Positions 37,172 to 64,000 of a stretch of 64,000 bases of DNA are shown here, piece by piece. The notes below the pieces were generated by a model. It saw nothing but the letters and a program-made list of their open reading frames with translations. It was not told the origin of the DNA and searched no databases. Source of the stretch: Zoroaster sp. YZ-2022 (lineage: Eukaryota; Echinodermata; Asteroidea; Forcipulatida; Zoroasteridae); NCBI GenBank assembly GCA_029582265.1, contig CM055830.1, forward strand, positions 35,334,718 through 35,398,717. The letters are read 5' to 3'. The stretch's first letter is position 1; the number at the start of each line of letters is the position of its first letter. The translations under genes and the position numbers were made by a program.

Positions 37172-38980
37172 TTAACATTCACCATCCACGTTCTGTTGAA
37201 GGATGAGATCCATATACGCACCTGATATGAGATCACTTGGCTGAATGCCGAGTTCTTCCATTAAATAGTCAGCTATTTTTGTGGCATCAGATGTTGTTTG
37301 GTCTGGTTGCATCACGACCTGAAAATAAGACAAATTATTCAACTATCTTCAGTCCCTTGGTCAAATGTTCATTAACTTACTGCATCAAGGGGAAAAGTTG
37401 CACAACCGGAGTTTATTCCAATGCAACTGAACTTCCTAAAAAAATAGATCATCACAGTAACATAGATGTGCTTTTATAAAACATTCGGCCAATTTGGATA
37501 CATCCAACTGTATGTACAAGAATTTGGTAGACAACCCATCAAACATATATGCATGCATTCAAACAAATTTTCAAATATTCAGAAAAAGTTCCATTATAGA
37601 AATTTTGCAGGTAATCAAATTCTTTGAGCTGATCCATTCACAGCTCAATTTCCATACATATTCCTTGATCCCATTATTTATTCAGCCATAATTTTTGCAA
37701 CAAACGTTGGTACATACCTCTAGCTCCATGAAGCTGCCAAGACCTTCGACCTCATCAATATGCACCCTGGTATGACCAATCATAATCACAGTTCTTGTTT
37801 TCTTTACGATACCTTGGACACCTAGTGCTTGTGTCAATGTAACCTGTAGAAGAAAAAGTAGATTTGTTGAAGTTTTTATTATGTTGGAAGAGTTGATTTT
37901 TTTTGTAAACCCAGTCCAAGAAGTATCAGGGATCCCCAAGCTAAAGTTCATGTATTGTAAGCAGGTGGCAGATTAAGTAAATGATAATGAACATTAGATT
38001 TGAAGGACTGACTTTTATACAACATCAACAACAAAGGCAAGTAGAGTTCCAAAATTTTGAATTTTTTTGTTTTTTTCTTGCCTTTCAAAAGACAACTGAA
38101 CACTGTTTAGTGAATTAGTCTCAGAGTTCAATTAATACCATCTTCTAATCATGTCTTATTCCCATATTCATGTCTTATTATACACACTGTGCTTGCAGTC
38201 ATGAACTCAAGTTCAAGACTTGAGAACTGGAAATACTAGAAAGGTCATTGGAATGTAGCATCATATGACTCGGACTCATTATCATTTTTGTATATTGTCA
38301 TTAGGTTTCCATGGTAATCTGGTTAACTCTGGAACATTTACCTTGAGTTGATCTGGATGGTGAGATTCAGTGACTGAAAATTTCGACAGCTTTGGTCCCA
38401 TGATGTCTGGACGGTCATAGTACACCAACTGAGATAGTTTAGTTGGGTCCTCCTGGAACAAAATAAAACCAAATAAATTAATGCTTAAATGGCTAGTAAG
38501 GTTAGGTCATGTCAGGTCAAGATGAAAAACATGCAATAGAAGACCCTGAATAATGTTTAATTGTCCTAGGTTTATATGACGTAAAAAAGATTTATAGTAT
38601 ATTTTTACATCAGAGATGGAATGGGCAAGGAAAACAAGGGGACCTTCCCAGTATTAAATAAAAGGCAAAATCTATTAGTGTTACCACATTCTCAGATACT
38701 GTTTTCAGCCCACTGGATGAACCGTATCTAGAAACAGTGAGCTCAGACCAATTTTTTTTAAGGTGGCCTTAATGAATAAAGACCCTGGGGAAATAGATAA
38801 GGTTTTAAGTGCAGCTTGTACCTTAAACTCTCTTAGTTTTAATCTTCCATTGGGACAATGAAAGAAAGTATCACTTTGGTGAAGTATCTCCATCTTGTCA
38901 CTACCGTTAAGCTCAAGAGCCTTCTTCCGCACAAAGTCTGGCCTTCTAAGATGAGCCTTGATCTCAATATTAGAAGACAT
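37172..38980 (-). CDS. CYTH-domain protein (class IV adenylate cyclase/thiamine triphosphatase-like)
   Basis: Four exons join in phase 0 to 180 residues: 38980-38822, 38452-38342, 37843-37718, 37318-37172. This is a single CYTH fold, a family of tunnel-fold enzymes acting on triphosphates. Visible signatures are NIEIKAHL (residues 4-11, in place of the usual ExExK strand, with Asn at the first Glu position), HCPNGRLKLRE (41-51), LVYYDRPD, VKKTRTVIMIGHTRVHIDEV (a Lys/Arg-rich strand then DEVEGLG), and FMELE at the end of exon 3. The C-terminal helix reads ADYLMEELGIQPSDLI and the protein ends SGAYMDLIL. The pattern matches metazoan CYTH proteins annotated as class IV adenylate cyclase-like; the true substrate is unknown. 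No partner gene is evident nearby. Confidence 0.85.
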
Positions 38981-40010
38981 GATTGGAGACTGAAGCTGCT
39001 ATCAAGAACAAATTAAAGCCTAAGGAAAGAATCAAAGATGAAGGATCATCCATTAGAAAGAAATCTGAGTAGTTAATGTAGGATTTGAAATTAGTATTTA
39101 TTTAACTTATTTGTTTAATTTAAAAAATGTTTCTATTTTTCTAAGTTAACATTAAATTCCATGAAAGTGAGCTAATGAGTAATGTTAACTAAAGTTATCC
39201 CAGAATTTTATGTGTCTGCTTGGGCACAGTTACGTAATCACTAGGTTGTAATAATTAGCAGATTAAAAGTTGGAAAAAAAAAGAAAAGAAAAAATCGCTC
39301 GTTTTTGTACATGTGGGGGTAAGGTTAGGGGCGAAGGTCAGAAGTTATAGAGAATGACCATAATCATGATAATGGGCGCGGGGGCGGCTAGCCTAGTATA
39401 AATCTGACTGTACTGTTCACGTGTCATGGTATTGTATTGTGCATTGTGCCAAACAAAAAAGGATCGGTTTCGAACAATATACAATACTCACCGTTTCTAG
39501 TAAAATTCAACGTCAAAATTCCTGCAGCCTTTTTAAGCATGGGATGGTAACTAACGTTAGTTCACGTACAGCGCGCCAAATTCACCTGCCAACCAACCTT
39601 ATTTTAATATTTATGTGGATGGAAATACCTACATTGTAGTTTGTACATGTACATTAATCCGTATGTGTAGCCTAGCCATCGACACGACGCACGACGAGCT
39701 GTTTACATACAGCGCTGAAAAGTCAGGTTCATTCTACTTATGTAACTACTAGCCACTATGACCAGTCTGGAAACCAGATCATTTCTTGATCACACAATCA
39801 TAAACTTGTTCAAGTCGTTATACAGTACTTCTAATTCAATGCACTATAAACTGCAGTAAAAAAAAAAAAACATAAAAAAGATCAATTAACTGAAAAGTCA
39901 ATCTTTTTTTTGAAAACACCCCGATAACTATTTAATTTCATTTTTACAATGCCGCTTTTGCACTTGAATACTTACGTGATGTAACACATATAATCATAAT
40001 ACACGTATTA
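38981..40010. other. Upstream side of the CYTH gene, no other gene seen
   Basis: Somewhat GC-richer near 39300-39420, plausibly the CYTH promoter. An A-rich run lies near 39858. No supported exon. Confidence 0.35.
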
Positions 40011-40019
40011 TGGAGTGTC

Positions 40020-40559
40020 GTGGCCGAGCGGTCTAGCGCACCGAACTCAAGTTCTGGTGTTGCCAGCAGCAGGGTGTGTGTTCGAGCCCCGGTCGTGACA
40101 CTTGTATCCTTGAGCAAGGTACTTAACCATAATTGCTTCGTCCTTCGGATGGGACGTAAAGCCGTAGGTCCCGTGTGTTGTATAATGCACGTAAAGTGGA
40201 TTGTCGTGGCCGAGCGGTCTAGCGCACTGAACTCAAGTTCTGGTGTTGACAGCAGCAGAGTGTGGGTTCGAGCTCCAGCCGTGACACCTGTGTCCTTGAG
40301 CAAGACACTTAACCATAATTGCTTCTCTCCACCCAGGGGTTAAATGGGTACCTGTGAAGGCAGAGATGGTTTGCTCTCTATGCGCTAGAAATGGCAGCAA
40401 TTGAGCTGTATACTCCCCAGGGAGCTGAGATGGTTTCAGGAATGATTTATGAGCCTTATGAGCCTTATGAGCAGGGATAATAATATAATGCGCCTTGAGC
40501 GCCACTTAGTTGGTGGATACGTGCGCTATATAAATCTATACATTATTATTATTATTATT
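40020..40559 (+). mobile_element. Dimeric tRNA-Leu SINE, copy C
   Basis: Two full tRNA-like heads, at about 40017-40105 and 40201-40292, each with GTGGCCGAGCGGTCTAGCGC and the arm ACTCAAGTTCTGG. The arm places CAA at the anticodon position, as in tRNA-Leu(CAA). The shared body and ATT tail follow. TGGAGT occurs on both sides (about 40013 and 40559) and may be the target duplication. It keeps the sequence that copies A and B have lost in the second head. Confidence 0.85.
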
Positions 40560-42813
40560 GGAGTCGGAGCCCGAAATCTATCAAGTATGCGGATATGATG
40601 CTCTAAGCGCTTTACATTATTACCCCTGGTCATTGGATCAATATCAATTCTTCTCAGCTCTTTGGAGGAGTATACAGTATGTGGTACCGGTACATGCATA
40701 TCAAAATTAATTTGGATTTTCGTTTTGATCTCTTAAATGAGATCGAACACCTCAGGCGGAATAATATGACTTTTCTTAATAGAACAGAAATTATTTTGAA
40801 GGGTATATTTTGACCATCATCAACCTTTCATCAAAATAATGAAACCTGAATAAAGTATGTACACAGACATGACACTAAATTTCATTCAACATTAACAACT
40901 GTCTTTATTTTCAAATCAATTCAAGTCAACTAAAACAGTGGGGCACTGGATACAAAATTAAGTTATTTTTATTGTTCAGCTTCAGCAATAAATACTAATT
41001 GTGGAGAGGTGAATTACAAATACATCTCAGTTAAAATGATTTGTTAAGGTATTGTGTTGATTTTGAACACCGAATAAAGATTAATCAAAGCAAAACATAA
41101 GATTTGAGCCTATAGAAACTTAATATCAGTGGCATAGCCTCCTATTGTAAGTCAAATAGTGTCTGTCGATAAATTCACAAACTTGTTAGTAATCCTGAAC
41201 TTCTGGTAAAGATTTATATAATTTGTCGTTTCATTTGAGTTTTGTGTCAGTAAATTTCCCTCCTACTCTGAAAATCCTGGCTATGCCACTGCTCAATGTT
41301 GTAATCTGTATACTGTACATGTAGTCTTTTGTAACCATGTTGTTTTATTATATATCTATTTAACTCCATGCATGTGAAGCCTTCCAGATTGAAACATTCT
41401 GACCAAAATATGACAAATGTTTATTCAGTTAAAAAGACAATTAAAATTTGACAGTTCAATACCTATTTAAAAATACTGCAGTGATAACTCGGGAAAGAAA
41501 AAGTAGACTTGCCTTGCAGTGTCAAACCTTACTGGACTGAAGACACAACCATATGTACATTGTATATTGTGAATTTGTAAGATCAAGTTAGAAGATAATT
41601 TCTGCAAGCAATTTGGTGTTTCCTTTTGTGGGATTTAGTTCTTTATTTTCATGAAGAAATTATTTATATACCAATAATTTTATCTCAAGGAGTAGGTATC
41701 TTGTCCAATATGGATTAATCCAGAAACTTACTCTCATATGATCTTATTTTTGATGGTAAAATTCAAAAATCTAACAAACAAAATTCACCTTTTGACAGAA
41801 TTTATATTGCATTTCAAATGTAACATTGTTTACCAAAAACACACACCTGTTAACCTGAAAATCATAAATACGTACATATTCCACACCAAATAACAATTCA
41901 ATAAATGTTAATATCCAGAAAACAAAAACAAGTCGTAACAACTCTCTGGTTATTACTTTCATTCACTGCAGTATGCAATCTGTTGCTATAGTAACAATGT
42001 TATATTTGTTATTGGAAAACTATATCACAGGGTATTCCAACTCTATGTTTATCTGATCGGGTAAAACTGGAGGGAAAGTTAATTCTTTGAAAAATTTGTA
42101 TATTCACACTAAAATGCATTTTGACCTCTGATAATTTAAGACACAAGCTACAATTATATTTGTTTACAAATATTTGAATAATTCGGCAAGTATTGAAATT
42201 TCATTCTGAAAACCCTAACAACATTTCACACTGTGAATAGTTTCTCAATATCAATTCTTCATTTCATTTGTTCATGTAAAATATTGTTTTATGTCAACAA
42301 CAAAAGTAATACAAAAATATTTTTAAAAGTACAACTCCATGGATGTTTGTTTAACACAGATTTTACAGTATGTAAAACTCTTTATATAACCCAGTTTATG
42401 TGACACATTTGTTCAACACATTCACATTATTTTTCGTTGATGGTTATATTTTAAGTTTAACACACAATGAAGTTGTGTACACAAACTGAAATTGTGTTAA
42501 TATCAAGGAAGAAATGTAATAAATGGAAAGCACACATTATAAATATTGTTGAAACAGACAGGAAAAACGCAAAGAACAAAGTATGACAATGATTAATAAA
42601 TGTAAACAGGTACACAGCAATGCATACCAGGGAATGTATCTGGCACTCTTTCTGGGGTGGTTAATGCTTTGTTTTAAGTGACAGTGCCAATAAAATGTCT
42701 TAGTGTGACAAAGTCTTGAAAACTCCAACTCGTACAAAAACAAACTAAATAAAATAACTGCAGCATAAATTGTCTTAGACTTCAGAGGTCAATGGTTTAA
42801 GATGATGCATTGG
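40560..42813. other. AT-rich interval downstream of cytochrome c
   Basis: It may include the cytochrome c 3' UTR (a TTTATT, poly(A) signal on minus, occurs near 40903). The only element I can define is the hAT MITE at 41127-41291. No supported exon. Confidence 0.4.
41127..41291. mobile_element. Short hAT-type MITE
   Basis: The left end CAGTGGCATAGCC and right end GGCTATGCCACTG are perfect inverted ends. Flanking octamers CTTAATAT and CTCAATGT agree at six of eight positions, fitting an old 8-bp target duplication. The ends resemble those of the element at 7650. Confidence 0.65.
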
Positions 42814-43938
42814 TTACAGCTTCCCCTGTGTGGCTGCCTCCAGATATGATATAAGATCCTCACGTTCCTTCTTCTTCTTGAGTCCAGCGAAGACCATCTT
42901 TGTTCCTGGGATGTATTTCTTAGGATTTTCGAGGTATGTAAACAATGTTTTTTTCTCCCAGGTAACTCCTGTTCACACACACAAAAAATTAGCAGGACAC
43001 AAGTTGGAATAATTTTATTGAATAGCATTCAGTGGGGTTTCTATTCAATATTGACCTATTGCAGTTTACAGTAAGTCAAGCCCCTAAATCAACATATATA
43101 TATACATGTATGTGTTTTGTTTGTAATGTGAGTGTAATTTTAATCGCTCAGAGTGCTTTATTAGATGTGTTTATACCATTCTGTCACAATAAGTTAATTA
43201 AACATTACACACACCCACAGGGTTAGAGGTTCTGTGGGGGAAACGACCTCCATGTTTCAATGAAATGTTCTAATTTTTTGAAATTTTGTTCTTGACTGGA
43301 ATAGAAATTATTCAAAACCATAAAAATCCTATTTATCTGGAAGATCAACTATTTTCATGTTTAATATTTTTGTTTCATTCTTACAAAGTATGTGTGCATG
43401 CAAATGACTATTCCTGTCTTATTAATCAAATCCTCAATTAATCAATGCTGTGTTAACACAAGACTGTCTTATACTTTTATAGCAGAAATATCATTTATTA
43501 TAGATTTAAATCTCAACCAATCTATCTGGGCCACACAGTATTAGCCAGCAATACTTTGGGTGTCTTTTGGACACCATGTTTGCTAAATGGTTACCCTATT
43601 TTATTTGTAATACACATGCAAAAGTATTGTAAGTTCAACTTTTGGACATCCTGTTTTTCAAAGAATAAATTTGGGCCCCCTATTTCCAAATCCTGGCTTA
43701 CACTCTGCTGGGCCATGAATGAGTACACGTCACACCATCATCTCTTACCTTTATTCTTATTGGCATCCGTGTAGCTAAATCCAGGTGCTTGACCTGTCCT
43801 TCGTCCCCATAATCCCATTAGGTTGGGCCCTTGCTTGTGCTTGCCTGTGTTGTCTATGACATGGCATTGGGTACACTTCTGCTTGAAGATGGCAGCACCC
43901 TTTGTTACATCTCCATCTTTGATTTCAACTTCAGGCAT
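42814..43938 (-). CDS. CYCS: Cytochrome c
   Basis: Soluble electron carrier of the mitochondrial intermembrane space between complexes III and IV, and a trigger of apoptosome assembly in many animals. Two coding exons, 43938-43749 and 42968-42814, join in frame to 114 residues. The haem site CTQCH (about 22-26), the GPNL stretch, [20 protein letters not shown] with the axial Met, and the C-terminal helix [14 protein letters not shown] are all present. It has an acidic N-terminal extension ([10 protein letters not shown]) and LWGRRTG where most animals have LFGRKTG. An acceptor just before the ATG (exon begins 43966) and a donor at 46721-46730 indicate a non-coding first exon near 46731 and a 2.8-kb leader intron. 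It is divergent from MMUT. The intact splicing argues against a processed pseudogene. Confidence 0.96.
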
Positions 43939-44217
43939 TTTGATATATTCTATTTGTTAATCCAATCTGCAAATAAATAAAAATAGTTTTGAAATAATTA
44001 AGTTGACATATCCTCATAAATTAACAATTTTGCCAATTGTCAGACAGCTGTCAATCAAAATTAACCAACCCCATCACATTTGTAACATGAGATATGTACA
44101 TTAGGCTTGTAGAGCACAAATGACTTTTAGCACATATAAGATTCCCCCAGTATATACTAGTTAGGATGTGTTCATATTTATCACAAATTTGCATCTGTGC
44201 CAATGACTGCAAAGTCA

Positions 44218-44219
<2 letters not shown>

Positions 44220-44281
<62 letters not shown>
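44220..44281. repeat. (GA)n microsatellite
   Basis: About 31 uninterrupted GA units in the cytochrome c leader intron. Confidence 0.95.
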
Positions 44282-44285
<4 letters not shown>

Positions 44286-45150
44286 GTATACAAACATACA
44301 TGTAAATTAGTATGTTATGTCTTGTGATAAATAAGCCCGGCTTCTATTTTATATAATAACTCCTTTTAAAATTGTAAAAGCAGTAATAAAGATGTTTGAA
44401 TCTACAAAAATGTACACATACAACTCATTTAATTGTTACAGCCCAAGTTACACCATGATACACATTCATAATCAGTGGCACAGTCTAGATCTGTATACAT
44501 GTCTCCAGTGTTTGTAGATCTGTTTGTTTTATAAGCTTTCCATAAAGATAGCTATTAGATAATTCCATCCAGGGTAAGCATTTTGCAATCAATGGTGCAC
44601 ATAATGTATAGACTACAGAGCCCACATATTAATTACCTGGCAGTTTATCTGTCTGTTCCTTATAGGAGGGTCCATGTAACCATTCATAAATATTTCTAAG
44701 CTATTTGTAAATTTGCCAATGCCCACTAATACATGTAATCCCAGTCAAGGACAGCACTCTAGTATTGTGGTTTGTGTGAGGAAAATTCTCTGTACTAGAT
44801 GGGATGATGTCATCATTTGAACTTGGTGACCCCAAAAGATGATGACATAAAATGGAACCATGACATCTCTGTCAATGATAATTAGATAATGTTCATTTCA
44901 TTTTATATGCCCCATACCCAAGCTCAGACCTGAGAATTTGTTCAAATGCCCATTGGAAAGGTTCTGGATTTTAATCTAAAAATATTTGAGAATATTTTCT
45001 ATTTATTCCCATCAGGGGATTGTCTTCTCATGTAGATTAAAGATTATAAATTTAAGTACCATGTAGAAGTCACAAGTTAGATTCATAGTCTTGTGACATG
45101 ATCTGAGACTTCATCCGCCTTGACCGCAATGTAACCCAGTTATCATAGCC

Positions 45151-45240
45151 TTAACCCTAACTCCCTAGACAACAAAAGCAGTTGGAGGATTTTGAAGGAT
45201 TTTTATTGTTCAGTAACAATGCTTAGGGAGTTAGGGTTAA
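45151..45240. mobile_element. Minimal 90-bp TTAA-flanked MITE
   Basis: TTAACCCTAACTCCCTA at the left and TAGGGAGTTAGGGTTAA at the right are perfect 17-base inverted ends including TTAA. The 56-bp core contains GGAGGATTTTGAAGGATTTT. It is the shortest member of the family at 35751. Confidence 0.8.
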
Positions 45241-45865
45241 AGGAAATTCAATTAGAAGGTGCAGCCATGCAGTAAAAAATTCTGTTGGAAAATTCTTAAT
45301 GTGAATTCCTCAACAGGTTTTATGCAGGCACTGTAAAGACATAAATTTGGGATAAAAATAGAAATGTACTGTCAAGTATTGGTGGTGGTACACTTTTGTA
45401 AATAAAATGCATGGTGAACTTAAATCAATATATTATGTAATGACCATGGCCATACAACATTTCAGGAAATTACATTGTAAAAAGCATCCAAAATATGTAT
45501 GTAGTTTTAGGTTGTGCCTAAACAATATGTATGTAATTTTAGGTTGTAGTTTTACTAGGTTGTGTAGTTTTAGACTGTGCTGTCTAACCATCTACAAAAA
45601 AGTACAATGGTTAGACAGCACAATCTTACCGTTTGTAAGTTCGTGATTGTGAGCCCTAGTTAGGTAACAGAATGATAATAAATGTCTGGCATGATGTATG
45701 TTTTGTTGGCTGAGAAAGCATCAGGCAAGTGAAATTCGTCACCACGCACTTAATAAACCAGGATTTTTTCAGGGGGTAACACACGTTATATATATTTTTA
45801 AAATGAAAGTTCTGGAGTTAAGGCTATGTGGTGAGGTCCTGGGAACGGCGATCACAATGGTAATT

Positions 45866-46088
45866 GCAATAAACCCTTTCACGGTAATATGCGCCATGTT
45901 TTTGACGGGGCAAAATTGTTTATTTCGAACACTCGTTGCCGTCTGCGACCCAGCGCTCGCACTACACGTACATTCCAGACGCGTGCGTAAAGTTCGAGCG
46001 CTGGGTCGCAGACGGCAACGAATGTTCGAAATAAACAATTTTGCCCCGTCAAAAACATGGCGCATATTACCGTGAAAGGGTTTATTGC
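45866..46088. mobile_element. Near-perfect long hairpin (palindromic MITE)
   Basis: GCAATAAACCCTTTCACGGT at 45866 is mirrored by ACCGTGAAAGGGTTTATTGC ending at 46088. Arms of about 95 bp flank a loop of about 30 bp. A decayed relative with TCACGGTAATATGCGCCATG ends lies at 59897-60053. The opposite-strand open frames here arise from the palindrome. Confidence 0.8.
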
Positions 46089-46730
46089 TGAAAAAACAAT
46101 ATATAGGCCTATTTAAATATAATGTTAGAATCCATTATTAACTTAGATGGACAGTGTTAATGCACTTTTACACGTCCACGACATTGTCACATGACTTTGA
46201 AAATAAGCACAAGTCCATGAGCGCAATGACACATACAATTAACTAAACAATAGCAACAACACAGTTGTGCGAGACAAGTTGCGTACCTTCATTTTATTTT
46301 TAAATCAGATTTGAAAAGTGAAAAGGAAGGATAATTAACGTTACATTGTATTTAACAGAAAACACAAATTTGTCTGTATCCATATATAAATGTAGGCTCC
46401 TCTATCACAATTTATCTCTATTCTTATTATTTTTGTATTAATATTTAATACATTTAATGGGGTTAGTTCAAAAACATGGAGGTTTTCAACACAGCGCTCT
46501 ATTTTCCTTCCTCCATGCGCCAACACACGGCGTGGGCCGTGGCATGTACTGCATGCTATGGCTATGCCAGTTTGAGACGGGGTCAAAACCTTGAAATTAA
46601 AATCAGCATATCTTATTAAATACAAACTCTATTATATTTAAACTTCAGATTATCATTAAAACATACTTTGTTAGTAATATCACATTAAAATTTCACACTT
46701 CTTTAAGCTATTTTACTAAAAACAACTTAC

Positions 46731-47760
46731 CGAATTTACAGGGTTTCGTTGTAACGTTGGCAGTTTTTCGTACATGCACGCGCGAGCGTCGAGTAAGTAA
46801 AATACTAGGAATTGCGTAATTGCAAGTAATGCGCATGCGTACGATGTATCACCCTTCATCTGACGTCATCATTTTCTGCTTATATGGAAAGTGCCGGTAA
46901 TAGAGCTTTTTCATTGGTCTCCAGAATTGAACGGGAAAAAAGTTTTTAATTTAATCTGTTGAGTCTTCAAGTTTACTCCCTCCCCTCAGTCGTCCAAACG
47001 AGTACAAATTACTTATATGGAAACCGAAAATAAAAAGGGACGGGTTTTAGCTGGTTTTTGTGCTGGATCTAGAGTGGCTGGGCCGCGCGGGGCCTAGGGC
47101 CGGGGGGGGGGGAGGGGAGGGGGGCGTTACATTTCTCTTTCAATTCGGCAATCAGTCGGCAATGTCGGCCCTACATCGGCAACAATGGCACAGAGTTACA
47201 GTTTCGGTACAACCAAATGTTCTTTTCTTCATTTACCCACAGTAACATTAACAGAATAATGCACGTGATACAAAGTTTCAAGTTTTGTGAATACTAATCT
47301 GGGGGTATAAATTAAGGGCACTAATATAACTGTGAGAAAACAATTTGACCTAAATGGACTATTTTTATGGGGGTGTCTGTGATATAAAAATACAAACTTT
47401 TAAAATTCGAACGTACGTCGGACTTATATACTCTGTCACCCGCCTCCCAACCTAACAAATAAATTAGTCTGAATGTGTGTTGTTTTTTCTTCGAATTTTA
47501 TGATTTATGCATCAGGGTTATATAGTTATGTAATTAATAACGCACGGATGTGTGTGTGTACGACCGACCCGGCCCTGCCCTCCCTGTGGTCGCACCGCGC
47601 ACGGTCTTTTCGTGCGCAAATTGAATGTCTGGTTGCAGCCTCATCAAAACAGCGACATGCGTGTATAATCAATTGAAACCAGACTTTTGGTGTAATGTTT
47701 ACGTGCGGTTTTTTTGCTAAGTCCAGTGTCACTGTGCAGGACAAGCGTATTTCTTCCAAA
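46731..47760. promoter_or_regulatory. Divergent cytochrome c/MMUT promoter region
   Basis: Lies between the predicted cytochrome c leader exon (minus) and the MMUT ATG. It contains GCGCATGCGT (46831-46840), a match to the palindromic NRF-1 site, and TGACGTCA (46861-46868), a perfect CRE. CpG-rich GC sequence with long G runs follows at 47080-47130. Both motif types are established in mammalian cytochrome c promoters. Start sites are not mapped. Confidence 0.6.
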
Positions 47761-63419
<15,659 letters not shown>

Positions 63420-63552
63420 GTGAGTTGAAATCATTGATAAGTTTGTATTGATAAAAACTTTGCATTTGTAAAACTTTTGCCTTTTAAGAAAGACTCTGCA
63501 AGGGTTAAAATGCAATGACACTGATTTCCATCTTTACATCTGTATTACAACA

Positions 63553-63675
63553 GGGTTCGTACGGATCATGGAAAACCTGGAAAGTCAGGGAATTTTGCTT
63601 TTGCATTTTCCAGGCCTTGAAAGTCATGGAAAAGGGTAAACTTATTTAAAAGTCATGGAAAGTCATGGAATTTTA
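63553..63675. mobile_element. Fragment of a CAGGGTTCGTACGG-ended repeat
   Basis: CAGGGTTCGTACGGATCATG is followed by iterated GTCATGGAAA words. It resembles a widespread class of hAT-like MITE ends; the right end is not visible. Confidence 0.4.
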
Positions 63676-63688
63676 AGACTTATTAAAA

Positions 63689-64000
63689 CCAGTTCGCTTC
63701 GGAGGCCGTGTGCACACGCAATTTTTTTTCGCACCGCGGATCGGAGAGCGTCTAATTATAAACACGCCATAGGAAACTCGGGAATATTTGTATGCATGCT
63801 CGGTTGACGTGATAACGAGCCACGCTGTGGAAGCTTCAATTGTCCTTTCAGGCGATGTGAAAACACGCCATTTTGGCAGTGCTCGTGCTTCGTTGACGTG
63901 TTATTGTGCAACACTTGTTCGGCACAAGAGCGGGGGCCGTGTAAACGCGCTCGCTTCACATGGGTGGTTGTGTGGGGGAACTCGTAAACCTGTTCCACAC
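63689..64000. mobile_element. MITE with CCAGTTCGC end, copy 2, runs off the window
   Basis: Starts CCAGTTCGCTTCGGAGGCCG and shares inverted-orientation words with the element at 58924 (CGGAGAGCGTCTAA, AACTCGGGAATATTTGTATG). The right end is outside the window. Confidence 0.55.

Noticed and set aside
44051..44293. Ser-Leu repeat frame
   Set aside because: Translation of the (GA)n microsatellite.
45698..46075. 125-codon and 98-codon opposite-strand frames
   Set aside because: Arise from the long palindrome; no family signature.

Overview
The window is nuclear DNA from an animal. It holds seven intron-rich protein genes with GT-AG junctions that keep frame at every exon joint, long AT-rich introns, and many MITEs, SINEs and tandem repeats. 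Gene content and the head-to-head NDUFS1/EEF1B2 pair (also neighbours in vertebrates) suggest a marine invertebrate deuterostome such as a hemichordate, echinoderm or lancelet. I cannot name the species.

Layout: the first coding exon of a PARD3 (Par-3) gene lies on the minus strand at 2248-2367. Repeats follow at 4.2-8.2 kb: a 76-bp satellite split by a SINE, and a hAT MITE. An 11-exon HCN-type channel runs on the plus strand at 10310-16542, with a GFG filter. NDUFS1, the complex I 75-kDa subunit, runs in 17 coding exons on the minus strand at 27698-17796. EEF1B2 runs in six exons on the plus strand at 29913-33614. A four-exon CYTH-domain protein lies on the minus strand at 38980-37172. Cytochrome c, two coding exons, lies on the minus strand at 43938-42814. 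Methylmalonyl-CoA mutase (MMUT) runs on the plus strand from 47761 and leaves the window after 13 exons.

Two divergent gene pairs stand out. NDUFS1 and EEF1B2 share an upstream region that has received a ~1-kb inverted-repeat element and a GTACAT hexamer array. Cytochrome c and MMUT share a CpG-rich region with textbook NRF-1 and CRE sequences. NDUFS1, cytochrome c and MMUT all act in mitochondria; I see no evidence that they form a regulatory unit beyond the shared promoter regions.

Mobile DNA explains much of the rest: dimeric tRNA-Leu-derived SINEs (two copies nearly identical), hAT MITEs with 8-bp target duplications, TTAA-flanked piggyBac-like MITEs with iterated interiors, Penelope-like fragments with a hammerhead-like core, a decayed non-LTR retrotransposon, and a Gypsy-like element with a ~2.8-kb LTR and almost no second LTR. 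The oddest gene feature is a 66-bp tandem array that copies the end of MMUT exon 9 with its 5' splice site five times.
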